Assembly: GCA_022615475.1 (NCBI GenBank)
Contig: JAKEGQ010000246.1
Location: forward strand, 1 to 23,457
Origin: Candidatus Methylomirabilota bacterium
GTDB lineage: Bacteria > Methylomirabilota > Methylomirabilia > Methylomirabilales > CSP1-5
DNA: 23,457 nt
Direction of reading: 5' to 3'
Of the stretch, positions 8,317-15,533 are shown piece after piece. The translations under genes and the position numbers were made by a program. The number at the start of each line of letters is the position of its first letter. Position 1 is the first letter of the stretch. The notes beneath the pieces are model-generated. The model made no database searches. It was not told the origin of the DNA and saw nothing but the letters and a program-made list of their open reading frames with translations.

Positions 8317-8526
8317 ATGACAGAAAGCCGAAACTTGATTCAATGCCCGACGTGCCGGGGTGGGAAAGACCCGCGCTATGCACTCCAGCCCTGTCCCCGC
8401 TGTTGGGGCTCCAAGAAGCTGCGCCAGCTACCTTCCCCCATGCGGACAGCGATGCTTACCTTGGTCCGAGGACTCACCGCGCGAGTCATGAAGCTCATTA
8501 ACGGGGCCAAACACCGCCGCTCCTGA
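8317..8526 (+). CDS. Small zinc-ribbon protein with two CxxC pairs
   Basis: The 69-residue protein starts at the ATG at 8317 with GAGGG about six bases upstream; the frame extends to 8236 but without a ribosome site. Two Cys pairs, CPTC (10, 13) and CPRC (27, 30), are separated by 13 residues and followed by Gly (CRGG, CWGSKK), like half of a DnaJ-type zinc finger. The C-terminal half is basic and may form a helix (LTLVRGLTARVMKLINGAKHRR). It may bind zinc and perhaps nucleic acid or a protein partner. No named family was recognised. Support comes from the Cys spacing and the well-placed sigma-54 promoter. Confidence 0.6.
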   Translation: MTESRNLIQCPTCRGGKDPRYALQPCPRCWGSKKLRQLPSPMRTAMLTLVRGLTARVMKLINGAKHRRS

Positions 8527-8562
8527 TAGGTGCTCCCCATCACGGCCTTGGCCTGACCTCCC

Positions 8563-8910
8563 TCACGAGCGCCTCACCCCCCCCTTGCCGCTGAAGGCAG
8601 CCGCAATGAAGAGCTCCAAGCTCAACCGATCCTGAAGATCGAGGCAGGTAAATTTCAGCCGGTGCAGGCATGAGGCAGCCTGGTCCGGGGAAGCGTCCTG
8701 AGACCAGACGACCTCGGCCTCGGCGCGGATGGATCTCTCGCCGAGGGAGAGGAGCAGATCGAGCAGGGTTCCGACCGGGAACCGCTCTGCCAGTGCCACC
8801 ATCAGCCCTCTCTCGTTGAGGTCGTGCACGCTCCCGGCACGGGCTGGTCCGAGCTGCCGGTAGATGACCGGCCCAACGGAGGTGTGCCGGGGATATTTTC
8901 TCCTCTCCAT
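8563..8910 (-). CDS. PilZ domain protein (c-di-GMP receptor candidate)
   Basis: The 115-residue protein has an ATG at 8910 with GAGG six bases upstream. The N-terminus carries the PilZ RxxxR motif in ERRKYPRH (Arg4, Arg8), followed by DLNERG (30-35), which corresponds to DxSxxG with Asn in place of Ser. The middle (GTLLDLLLSLGERSIRAEAEVVW) fits the PilZ beta barrel. PilZ proteins bind cyclic di-GMP and control motility, pili or exopolysaccharide. The Asn change may weaken binding but keeps a polar side chain. A near-perfect sigma-54 promoter lies 66 bases upstream, so it may share control with the amyloid operon. Confidence 0.85.
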   Translation of the reverse strand: MERRKYPRHTSVGPVIYRQLGPARAGSVHDLNERGLMVALAERFPVGTLLDLLLSLGERSIRAEAEVVWSQDASPDQAASCLHRLKFTCLDLQDRLSLELFIAAAFSGKGGVRRS

Positions 8911-8975
8911 CTTCTGCCTCGCTCAGCGGTGCCGCTGATGACCCCCATTTCCTCTCCAGACATGAAAGCGGCAGA

Positions 8976-8990
8976 GCAGAGCTCGTGCCA
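8976..8990 (-). promoter_or_regulatory. Sigma-54 promoter of the PilZ gene
   Basis: On the minus strand the site reads TGGCACGAGCTCTGC. The -24 element TGGCACG is perfect and the -12 element is CTGC instead of TTGC, with GG-N10-GC spacing kept. The leader to the PilZ ATG at 8910 would be about 50 bases. The rest of the gene-free stretch 8911-9595 holds copy A of the direct repeat and GC-rich sequence without a supported gene. Confidence 0.65.
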
Positions 8991-9137
8991 GATGCCTTCA
9001 TGGAATGTAACTTCGCGATCTTGCGATTGTAGTGTCGCCGCCCTGGACAGGAAGCGGAGACGTAGGGGACGAAGAAACGGGTCAATCTGGCATGACTCTA
9101 TCCAGACCGGACACTTTGTCGCGCAGGATGAAAGCAG

Positions 9138-9360
9138 CAGCACGTTTGGCCCCTCGCTCCAGCCTTTCGCGGCAACCCTAATCGGCGGCTTTCGGCCTGG
9201 GTCCCTCCGTGTTCACGCTCCGTGCGAGGAAGGCGGGCTCGGCTCGGGGAAAGGCCTCCGCGGTCGCCCTTCCCCCTCGCCGTAGGGGGGAGCGGATGGC
9301 CGCCCGCCGAGGGGCCCCGCCGCTCCCTGCAATATCGCTCGGGGCCTCCACGTGCTGCTC
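9138..9360. repeat. Direct repeat, copy A
   Basis: This stretch matches 10778-10966 in the same orientation, starting at CAGCACGTTTGGC and ending near ACGTGCTGCT. Shared blocks include CTGGGTCCCTCCGTGTTCAC and CCGAGGGGCCCCGC. Copy A carries about 35 extra bases in the middle. The two copies bracket the cupredoxin gene. No open frame in them looks like a protein family, so they are probably an intergenic repeat family. Confidence 0.75.
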
Positions 9361-9595
9361 GGGGGGAAGCCAAGGGAGAGGACGAGTTCGCGAGGAAAGC
9401 AGAATCGCAGGACGCCGGACGATCGGACTTCGGCCAACGGGTGGCGGAGGCCGGGCGCCCAGCCGCCCGGCGGAGAATTTCGCCACCGCTGTTTCCTGCC
9501 TGATGAAATAAATGGTGCGTGAAGTCTCCGAGGACGGCTGGGGGGGCCGACGACAGGACCCGTTGGCCAAAGCGCGGGTCGGTCGTCGGTCATCC

Positions 9596-10741
9596 CTACT
9601 CCACGATGAGCACCCCGGCCATATCCACGCCCCCCCGACCACCGTGATAATCGCAGTAGTAGGGGATCGTCCCGGCCTCCGTGACGGTGAATACAAAGAT
9701 TCCACCGACGGACAGATCACCGGAGTCAAACTTTCTGTCATCGGCGATCACGGTGTGGGCCTCGTGTTCTTGGTTGATCCAGACCACCGCCGTCCCCGTC
9801 CGGACCGTCAGCTGCTTCGGTGTGAAGACGAATGCATCCATCACGATGATGACCATCGGCGGCGCATCCGCCGCCAGCCTAGCGATCCCCTCGCGCTCCG
9901 CGCGCTCCGCAAGCGTGACGATGCTCTCGACCTTCCCCCCCACCGCACCCGGGTCAGCCGCGGCGATCACGGCGAGGGCATCGGTGCGGATCGTCTTGAG
10001 CCAGCTCCCCACCGTCTCCGCCAGCGAGGCCCCCGGGCCCTCTGGAGCGGCCTTCATGAGCGCCCGCAGATAGTTCACCAGGCCGATGCCGTCTCCGGGA
10101 TCCTCCACCGATCCATTTTTGTCGAGGTCGCCATACGGGGCCCCCGTCTTGCCTTCGATGAGGTTCACAAGCCGCTCCGCGGCCCGCTTGGCTGCTTGTA
10201 GATCCCGGTGCTCGGCGGCACGCCGCAGCTCGCCGGCCTGGCTCACGAGATCCCCACCGGCCTGGCGGAATCGCTCGAGGGACGCGGCGAAGGTCGTCAC
10301 CGGCTTCGGCAGCAGGTACCGGTAATAATAGATGCCGATCCCGAGCACGAAGACCGCCGTCCAGAGCATGAGCGTCCAACGCATCATGCGCCTGAAATCG
10401 CGAACACGGAAGCGCGGAGGAATGAGCCCTGTGCGCATGCGCAGGATCACATAGACCCCGGCCGCCTGTGCCACGACCCCGAGCAGCCCGTGAATCAGCA
10501 TGAGCCTCGCGACGATCCCTCCGGTCGTGCCGCCCAGGATCACGTACTGGTAAAAACTGGGCACCATCACGAAGAGGATAAAAAAGAGATTCGCCATCAC
10601 CATCGTCGTCTGCATCGCGGCGTGCCGGTTGATCTGGCCGGTGCGGGCGAAATAGAAACCGATCCAGAGACCGATGAGCAACACAATCTGCGCCCCCAGA
10701 TTGACGTCGGCAGCCAACCGCGTGCCGAGAAGGGCCTGCAT
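9596..10741 (-). CDS. Four-helix membrane protein fused to a C-terminal cupredoxin domain
   Basis: The ATG at 10741 has GGAGG five bases upstream (a GTG at 10747 is less likely), giving 381 residues. The N-terminal 145 residues hold about four membrane helices and resemble the DUF420/CtaG-like group (NLGAQIVLLIGLWIGFYFAR, RLMLIHGLLGVVAQ). A helical middle region follows, with an EF-hand-like loop, DLDKNGSVEDPGD, that may bind calcium. The last 100 residues are a plastocyanin-like domain with a likely type 1 copper site: His in EAHTV, then Cys, His and Met in YYCDYHGGRGGVDMAG. It should be a membrane-held copper electron carrier facing the periplasm, possibly linked to a terminal oxidase. The gene stands alone between two direct repeats. 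Confidence 0.85.
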   Translation of the reverse strand: MQALLGTRLAADVNLGAQIVLLIGLWIGFYFARTGQINRHAAMQTTMVMANLFFILFVMVPSFYQYVILGGTTGGIVARLMLIHGLLGVVAQAAGVYVILRMRTGLIPPRFRVRDFRRMMRWTLMLWTAVFVLGIGIYYYRYLLPKPVTTFAASLERFRQAGGDLVSQAGELRRAAEHRDLQAAKRAAERLVNLIEGKTGAPYGDLDKNGSVEDPGDGIGLVNYLRALMKAAPEGPGASLAETVGSWLKTIRTDALAVIAAADPGAVGGKVESIVTLAERAEREGIARLAADAPPMVIIVMDAFVFTPKQLTVRTGTAVVWINQEHEAHTVIADDRKFDSGDLSVGGIFVFTVTEAGTIPYYCDYHGGRGGVDMAGVLIVE

Positions 10742-10777
10742 GATCACCTCCAGAAAATGAGGGTGAGGGTTCTCGAC

Positions 10778-10966
10778 AGCACCTTCGGCTCCTCGCTCCG
10801 GGCCTCCCGCGGCGACCCTGAGCGGCGGCTTACGACCTGGGTCCCTCCGTGTTCACGATCCGTGCAAGGAAAGCGGGCACGGATCTCGCCTCGGTTTCCC
10901 AGGCCGTCGCTCGCCGAGGGGCCCCGCTGCTCCCGGCAATGTCGCTCCAAGCCTGCAGGTGCTGCC
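10778..10966. repeat. Direct repeat, copy B
   Basis: Second copy of the repeat at 9138-9360, in the same orientation, starting at CAGCACCTTCGGCTCC and sharing a 20-base identical block near 10838-10857. It lies in the leader side of the cupredoxin gene. The rest of the gene-free stretch 10742-11200 is GC-rich and shows no supported gene. Confidence 0.75.
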
Positions 10967-11200
10967 CGACAAAAGCAAGACGGGTGTCTTTGGGACGGCG
11001 AGGGGAGCCGGGCCTGGACCCGGCGCAATCTGGTTTGCGTTCGGCCGGGGTCCCGCCGCCGAAGCGCAGCGCGGGTGGGGGTGGCCGTCCTGCTGCCCCA
11101 CGATTCGCTGGGCGCGGAACTACGACGTTGCACCAGGCCCACCCATGGAATTGTTCCGCCGGGGAAGACCCATTCCCCGGCCCTTCCACCGCAAAAGCGA

Positions 11201-11231
11201 TTGACGAGTCTCTGAAACTCTGCCATAAAAT
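11201..11231 (+). promoter_or_regulatory. Candidate sigma-70 promoter of the lipoprotein gene
   Basis: TTGACG (11201) and TAAAAT (11226) are separated by 19 bases, slightly longer than ideal. The start would be about 30 bases before the lipoprotein ATG at 11271, whose ribosome site GAGGAGG is strong. Confidence 0.45.
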
Positions 11232-11270
11232 AGGGTCGTTTGCCATGCCCATCACAGAGGAGGTGAGAGC

Positions 11271-11681
11271 ATGAAACGGTATCTGGTCCTCTGGTCCGTT
11301 GCCGCCCAGTTCGCGGCGGGCTGTGCCAGCACGTATCGTCCCCCTCTCGACCCCACCTTCACCACCGATCGCGCCAAACTCGACAAGGACCTCGCAGAAT
11401 GTGAGCAGATCGCGCGCTCGTACGCTCCAGATCCCGGCTCAAAGGCCGTAGAGTCGGGAGCTGTCGGGGCCGTGGGCGGGGCTGCAGGGGGAGCAGCCAT
11501 TGGGGCGATCGGCGGAGCCATCGGCGGGAGCGCGGGAAGGGGAGCCGCCATCGGCGCGGGGACCGGAGCGGCTGTCGGCGCTACCGGCGGCGCCATTCAT
11601 GGTGGCACCTCCGCGCAGTCACAGTTCGAGACCGCCTACGACGCCTGCATGCGGAACCGGGGGTACAAACTCCTGAAGTAA
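11271..11681 (+). CDS. Glycine-zipper outer-membrane lipoprotein
   Basis: The 136-residue protein has GAGGAGGTGAGAGC just before its ATG. A signal peptide ends in the lipobox QFAAGC (Cys18). Residues about 62-110 are an alternating Gly/Ala zipper (AVGAVGGAAGGAAIGAIGG and on) that should form membrane-inserting helices, as in the OmpA-Gly-zipper and SlyB/YMGG families. The end has two Cys, one before (AECEQIA) and one after the zipper (YDACMRNRGYKLL). Such proteins sit in the outer membrane and help its stability. No operon partner is next to it. Confidence 0.82.
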   Translation: MKRYLVLWSVAAQFAAGCASTYRPPLDPTFTTDRAKLDKDLAECEQIARSYAPDPGSKAVESGAVGAVGGAAGGAAIGAIGGAIGGSAGRGAAIGAGTGAAVGATGGAIHGGTSAQSQFETAYDACMRNRGYKLLK

Positions 11682-11836
11682 TCCCCCGCCGACTCCGCGC
11701 ATCGATTCTCTGGCATTTTCACTTTCATGTGGCCGGGGGAGACATTTTTCTCTTCTCCGGCCGCATCCTTTTTCCCTTTCGTTGCGCCATTTCCCGAGAA
11801 GATCGAGGGGTGCACACTCCACGAGGGTCACATCGA

Positions 11837-12724
11837 TCAGGGGAATTTCAGTAGGGCATCCAGAAGGGTACCGGTGAACAGCGTGATGCTGACGATCCCA
11901 TTCACATTGAAGAAGGCGGTCTGGAGTCGGGTGAGCCCGTGGCGGCGGACCGTGGCGTGCTCGTACCCCAGAAGAGCGACGACGATGACGAGTCCAAGGT
12001 AATAGAGCGGGCCCAGGTCGAGAAGCAGACCCACGATCCCCAGCAGGATGGGCACCGCGGTGTGAAAGACAAGACTGACCCTCATCGCCGCTTGTTCCCC
12101 GAGTCTAGCGGGAATCGAATAGAGTCCGTAGGCCCGATCAAATTCGATATCGGCGAGGGCATACAGGATGTCAAAGCCAGCCACCCAGAACAGGACGGCC
12201 AACCCCAGCATCAGTGGCGGCAGGTCCACCCTCCCGAGAATGGCGATCCAGGCGCCAATCGGGGCACACGCGAGGCAGAGCCCAAGGATCAGGTGGGACC
12301 AGGCGGTAAAGCGCTTGGTGTACGAATAGAAGACCGTCAGGCCGATGGCGACGGGTGAGAGGTACAAACACAGGCGATTCAGTTGGGCCGCAGCAAAGAC
12401 CAAGAGACCGAACGAAACGATCACGATCATCGAGACCGTCAGGGGGCGGATCAAGCCCCGGGGAAGGGAACGAAGGGCGGTCCGCGGGTTCAGGGCATCC
12501 AGGTCCATATCCGCCAGCCGGTTGACCCCCATGGCGCCGGTCCTGGCACCCACCATCGCGACGAGGATCCAGAGAACCTTCCCACCATCCGGCCACCCCT
12601 GGGCGGCGAGTACCGCGCCCGTCAGGGCAAAGGGGAGGGCAAAGATCGTATGCGGGAACTTGATCAGCTCGAGAAAAAGACCAATCTGTTGGAAGAGGCC
12701 GACGGGTTTGCGCGCTTCAGCCAT
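11837..12724 (-). CDS. UbiA-family prenyltransferase for quinone synthesis (UbiA/MqnP type)
   Basis: The 295-residue integral membrane protein has about eight or nine hydrophobic helices. The first Asp-rich motif is NRLADMDLDALNPRT (Mg-diphosphate binding) and the second is DIEFDRAYGLYSIPARLG, with FYSYTKRFTAWSHLILG and FWVAGFDILYALAD between them. This matches the prenyltransferases that attach the polyprenyl tail to 4-hydroxybenzoate or, in the futalosine pathway, to the naphthoate precursor (MqnP). Sequence alone does not separate the two. It overlaps the end of the UbiE/MenG gene by eight bases, so the two should be co-translated and act in the same quinone pathway. Confidence 0.9.
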   Translation of the reverse strand: MAEARKPVGLFQQIGLFLELIKFPHTIFALPFALTGAVLAAQGWPDGGKVLWILVAMVGARTGAMGVNRLADMDLDALNPRTALRSLPRGLIRPLTVSMIVIVSFGLLVFAAAQLNRLCLYLSPVAIGLTVFYSYTKRFTAWSHLILGLCLACAPIGAWIAILGRVDLPPLMLGLAVLFWVAGFDILYALADIEFDRAYGLYSIPARLGEQAAMRVSLVFHTAVPILLGIVGLLLDLGPLYYLGLVIVVALLGYEHATVRRHGLTRLQTAFFNVNGIVSITLFTGTLLDALLKFP

Positions 12725-13445
12725 GCCGGGCGGCCTTTCTCCCCAGGTGGACGGTCACGATCCCATGGGTGAGGTGGGTCACGGAGACATCGACGAATCC
12801 CGCGTCCTCCATCAGGGCCTGCAACCCCTCCGGCGAAGGGAAGCCGTCTACCGAAGCTGGAAGGTACTCGTAGGCGGCCCGGTTGCCCGACAATAACCCG
12901 CCGATCCAGGGCAGGATCCGATGGGAGTAGAACCGATAGAGTGATCCGAAGAGAGGGGACGAGGGGGTGGAGAATTCCAGGATGATCGCCCGTCCTTCCG
13001 GTTTCAGCACCCGCGCCATCTCCCCAAGCCCCCGTCGCCGATCGGCGATGTTTCGAACCCCGAAGGCCACAAAGACTCGATCGAAGGTCGCATCGGCAAA
13101 GGGGAGCTCCTCGGCCGGCGCAACCACAAAGCGGATCTGATCCGCCGCGTGCGCCCTCCTGGCCTTGTGCAGGCCGCGGATCAGCATCGGCTCACAGTTA
13201 TCCACCGCGATCACCCGCGCCCGCGAATCCTGCCGAACGATCTCGAGCGCCACATCGCCGGTCCCGGCGCAGAGGTCCAGGACATCTCCCGCGGCGGGAA
13301 TTTGACCCAGCAGAACCGCAACCCGGCGCCAGTAGACATCGCGACGCAAGCTGAGCAGGCGGTTGAGGAGGTCGTACCGCCCCACGATCGAGGCGAACAT
13401 GCGCCGGACCTCTTCGCGCCTTGCCGTCGCAGGGTTGGGTCCCAT
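12717..13445 (-). CDS. ubiE: UbiE/MenG demethylmenaquinone or ubiquinone C-methyltransferase
   Basis: The 242-residue reading starts at the ATG at 13445, placed nine bases after GAGGG; an ATG at 13454 directly abuts that site and is less likely. The SAM-binding motif is VLDLCAGTGDVALEI, followed by AVDNCEPML, PAEELPFADATFDRVFVAFG, VRNIADRRRGLGEMARVLKPEGRAIILEF and FYSHRILPWIGGLLSG, all diagnostic of the UbiE/MenG/COQ5 family. It adds the last methyl group to the prenylated quinone ring using S-adenosylmethionine. It overlaps the downstream prenyltransferase gene. Whether the product is menaquinone or ubiquinone depends on genes outside the window. Confidence 0.94.
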   Translation of the reverse strand: MGPNPATARREEVRRMFASIVGRYDLLNRLLSLRRDVYWRRVAVLLGQIPAAGDVLDLCAGTGDVALEIVRQDSRARVIAVDNCEPMLIRGLHKARRAHAADQIRFVVAPAEELPFADATFDRVFVAFGVRNIADRRRGLGEMARVLKPEGRAIILEFSTPSSPLFGSLYRFYSHRILPWIGGLLSGNRAAYEYLPASVDGFPSPEGLQALMEDAGFVDVSVTHLTHGIVTVHLGRKAARHG

Positions 13446-13527
13446 GGAGACCATCCCTCATCAGGGCGGTGATTGCTCGAGTCCGCGGACTGCAAGGGGT
13501 TTCCCGGGGGTGGTTGGCCAGAAGTCT

Positions 13528-13762
13528 CTAGCCCGCATGATTCACGAGCGGACTGGCTTTGTGAATAATGCGCCGCCGGTGCACCCCCGGCCGCACCGGC
13601 AGGTTTCGACAGACCGCTCCTGCGGTCTGCTCAAGGCTAGCCCTGAGCGATGCCCCGTAAACGCGGGGCGAAGTCGAAGTCCCTCGGCTCTGCTCGGGAC
13701 CGTGAGCATGTCGAACGGCCCGGAGGGCGGATATTCATTCCTGGATGAATAATCCGGGCTAG
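13528..13762. repeat. MITE-like element with terminal inverted repeats and internal REP palindromes
   Basis: The ends CTAGCCCGCATGATTCA (13528-13544) and TGAATAATCCGGGCTAG (13746-13762) are inverted repeats matching at 15 of 17 positions. Inside are a hairpin (CGCATGATTCAC / GTGAATAATGCG, 13535-13571) and a palindromic TTCGACA...TGTCGAAC core (about 13606-13720) related to the repeat inside the kinase gene. No protein is coded. The right end supplies the stop codon of the chelatase gene. The element fills nearly all of the gap between the two neighbouring genes. Confidence 0.65.
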
Positions 13763-14157
13763 GGGCGGCGGGCCCGGGGTCCGGCGGCGCGCTCGATCGC
13801 CGCCTCCACTCGCTCCAGGACGACCTCGCAGAGCTTGTGATGGATTCCGAGCGGCTCCGTGATCGTCCAACGGACCCCCGGATGGTTGGCGGCCGCCTCT
13901 GCCACCAGCCGCGGGATATCCTCGTTGTAGTGCGATCCCGGCGCCAGAAAATAGGGGTGGACGATCACCTCGCGCGCCCCGTCGGCCACACAGGCGTCAA
14001 ATCCCTGGGCAATGGTCGGCTCGGCGATCTCCATATGGGCATACTGGACCACCGCAAAATCGGACTGGTGGCGGAGGATGTTTGCGACCTGGACCAAGAT
14101 GGCGTTGGCTTCTTCTCGCCTGCTCCCGTGGTCCACCAGCAACAGTGCCTGCTTCAT
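13759..14157 (-). CDS. CbiX/SirB-type sirohydrochlorin chelatase
   Basis: The 132-residue protein has GGGAG six bases before its ATG. It begins LLLVDHGSRREEAN (His10), the family's first active-site motif, and has VIVHPYFLAPGSHYNEDIP (His67, His76), the second. The length fits the short, single-domain CbiX-S/SirB chelatases that insert cobalt, iron or nickel into sirohydrochlorin for cobalamin, siroheme or F430-like cofactors. The neighbours do not show which metal. The last codons overlap the end of the MITE-like element, so the natural C-terminus may have been replaced when the element inserted. Confidence 0.9.
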   Translation of the reverse strand: MKQALLLVDHGSRREEANAILVQVANILRHQSDFAVVQYAHMEIAEPTIAQGFDACVADGAREVIVHPYFLAPGSHYNEDIPRLVAEAAANHPGVRWTITEPLGIHHKLCEVVLERVEAAIERAAGPRARRP

Positions 14158-14355
14158 CGGTTTCTCCCGACGGCATCGAACCGGACGGTTTCAGTAGCTA
14201 GCATACGGGTCTTCTTCGGTCAAGGAAAACCGGATCGACGCCCCCCATGGCCGATGCGCCGGCCCATCAGGTAGTTTACCCAGGGGTCCAAGGTGTCCGT
14301 CGCCGCTTGAGGAGGATGCATGAGGAGAGGGGGTGCTCGACAGACGCCATTTGCG

Positions 14356-14384
14356 TTGACAGCATGCCGACCGAGGCATAGAAT
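14356..14384 (+). promoter_or_regulatory. Sigma-70 promoter of the ABC binding protein gene
   Basis: A perfect -35 TTGACA (14356-14361) and a -10 TAGAAT (14379-14384) are separated by exactly 17 bases. Transcription should start near 14391, about 30 bases before the ATG at 14421. Confidence 0.75.
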
Positions 14385-14420
14385 GCGCGCGGATTTCTTC
14401 GGGTTTCACGGAGAACAGTG

Positions 14421-15425
14421 ATGCCATCTTGGACAAAGGCCGCCACGATCATCGGGACTCTCGCGATCCTGCCGCTTCAGCCCGTGGCAGCACAGCAGAA
14501 GCAGAGCCTGGCCCGGTTCTCCTTCAGCAGTGGGTGGGACGCGCTCCCCGCCATCGTGGCGATCGAACGGGGCTTCTTTGCGCAAGAAGGGCTGGTGGTG
14601 AGCGGGCTGGCCGTCCCGTCTTCCCAAGCGGTCATGGAATCGCTCGTAGCCGGGTCCACCGACTTTGCTGCCATTCCACAGCGGACATTGCTAGTGATGG
14701 TGGCCGCCAAGGCGCCCGTGAAGGTGATCGCGATGAACGGCTGGGGGACTGAAACCGAGCTCGTGGTCCCGAAGAGTGACACGGGCGTCAAGTCGATCGC
14801 CGACCTCAAGGGGAAAACCATTGCGCTTGGCGTCGGCTCAGAGGCCTACCCGGTCCTCATCCGCCTCCTCAACAAGGCAAAGATCCGTCCATCCGAGGTC
14901 ACCATCAAGCTGCTCTCACCCGCCGACCTCACGCGGGCCTTCCAGAAAAAGCTCGCTGATGCCGTGATCGAGTCCCGGCACTTCACCGCCGCGCTGGTCA
15001 AGAACGGGCAGGCCCGTGTCGTCCTGAGCAATAAAGACATCGTCGAGGCCCTCGGTCTCGTCGGGGCAGGGCCGCTCGTCACCCAGACGTCCCTGATCGA
15101 GAAGGAGCCGGCCATGGTGCAAAAGTTCGTCAACGCCTTGATCAAAGCCCTCAAGTACATCGACCAGGATCGCAAGGACGCCGCGCAACTCCTGCGGATC
15201 TTCTTTCACCGGCAGGGGACGCTGGTCTCGGACGAACTGGCCTTATCCTGGATCGGCATGACCCGCTATGACCGGTATGTCTGGTCGCCCGCCGACGTGG
15301 CCGATGCCGAATTCAACGGGTGGGGGCTCAAGGAGGGTGGGGTCCTCAAGGTCCTTCCGAAGCTCGATGGATATGTCGACAACCGCTTCGCCGAGCAGGC
15401 GGTCAAGCGCCTCGGAGTAAAGTAA
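14421..15425 (+). CDS. NMT1/SsuA-like ABC transporter substrate-binding protein
   Basis: The ATG at 14421 follows GGAG by seven bases (a GTG at 14418 is also possible), giving 334 residues. A signal peptide ends near QPVAAQQ. The body is a type 2 periplasmic binding fold: SGWDALPAIVAIERGFFAQEGL, VMESLVAGSTDFAAIP, ELVVPKSDTGVKSIADLKGKTIAL and FVNALIKALKYIDQ are typical of NMT1/THI5-like proteins. Relatives bind nitrate, sulfonates, taurine, pyrimidine precursors or aromatic acids. The ligand cannot be told, and no permease or ATPase is next to it, so it is an orphan binding protein. A strong sigma-70 promoter lies upstream and a hairpin directly at the stop. Confidence 0.88.
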   Translation: MPSWTKAATIIGTLAILPLQPVAAQQKQSLARFSFSSGWDALPAIVAIERGFFAQEGLVVSGLAVPSSQAVMESLVAGSTDFAAIPQRTLLVMVAAKAPVKVIAMNGWGTETELVVPKSDTGVKSIADLKGKTIALGVGSEAYPVLIRLLNKAKIRPSEVTIKLLSPADLTRAFQKKLADAVIESRHFTAALVKNGQARVVLSNKDIVEALGLVGAGPLVTQTSLIEKEPAMVQKFVNALIKALKYIDQDRKDAAQLLRIFFHRQGTLVSDELALSWIGMTRYDRYVWSPADVADAEFNGWGLKEGGVLKVLPKLDGYVDNRFAEQAVKRLGVK

Positions 15426-15447
15426 ACGCACTGTGTGCGTTTGCTTT
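15419..15447 (+). terminator. Terminator hairpin after the ABC binding protein gene
   Basis: Arms AAAGTAAACGCAC and GTGCGTTTGCTTT pair with one wobble around a TGT loop and overlap the stop codon. There is no long T run afterwards, only TTTAAA, so termination strength is uncertain. Confidence 0.6.
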
Positions 15448-15463
15448 AAATGGAATAGTAGAG

Positions 15464-15503
15464 CAATAGAGGGAAGATCGAGGGGCAGTCTAAACCTCTA
15501 TTG
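15464..15503. terminator. Hairpin between the two convergent genes
   Basis: CAATAGAGG (15464) and CCTCTATTG (15495) are perfect inverted nine-base arms, 31 bases downstream of the end of the FapF-like gene. It could end the amyloid operon transcript. Confidence 0.4.
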
Positions 15504-15533
15504 TTCGATTGTCGCGAGATGAAAGGCTTTGGA

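Noticed and set aside
9178..9741. Open frames on the minus strand within direct repeat copy A
   Set aside because: Composition is GC-driven, no ribosome site or family motif, and matching frames in copy B are not kept in length.
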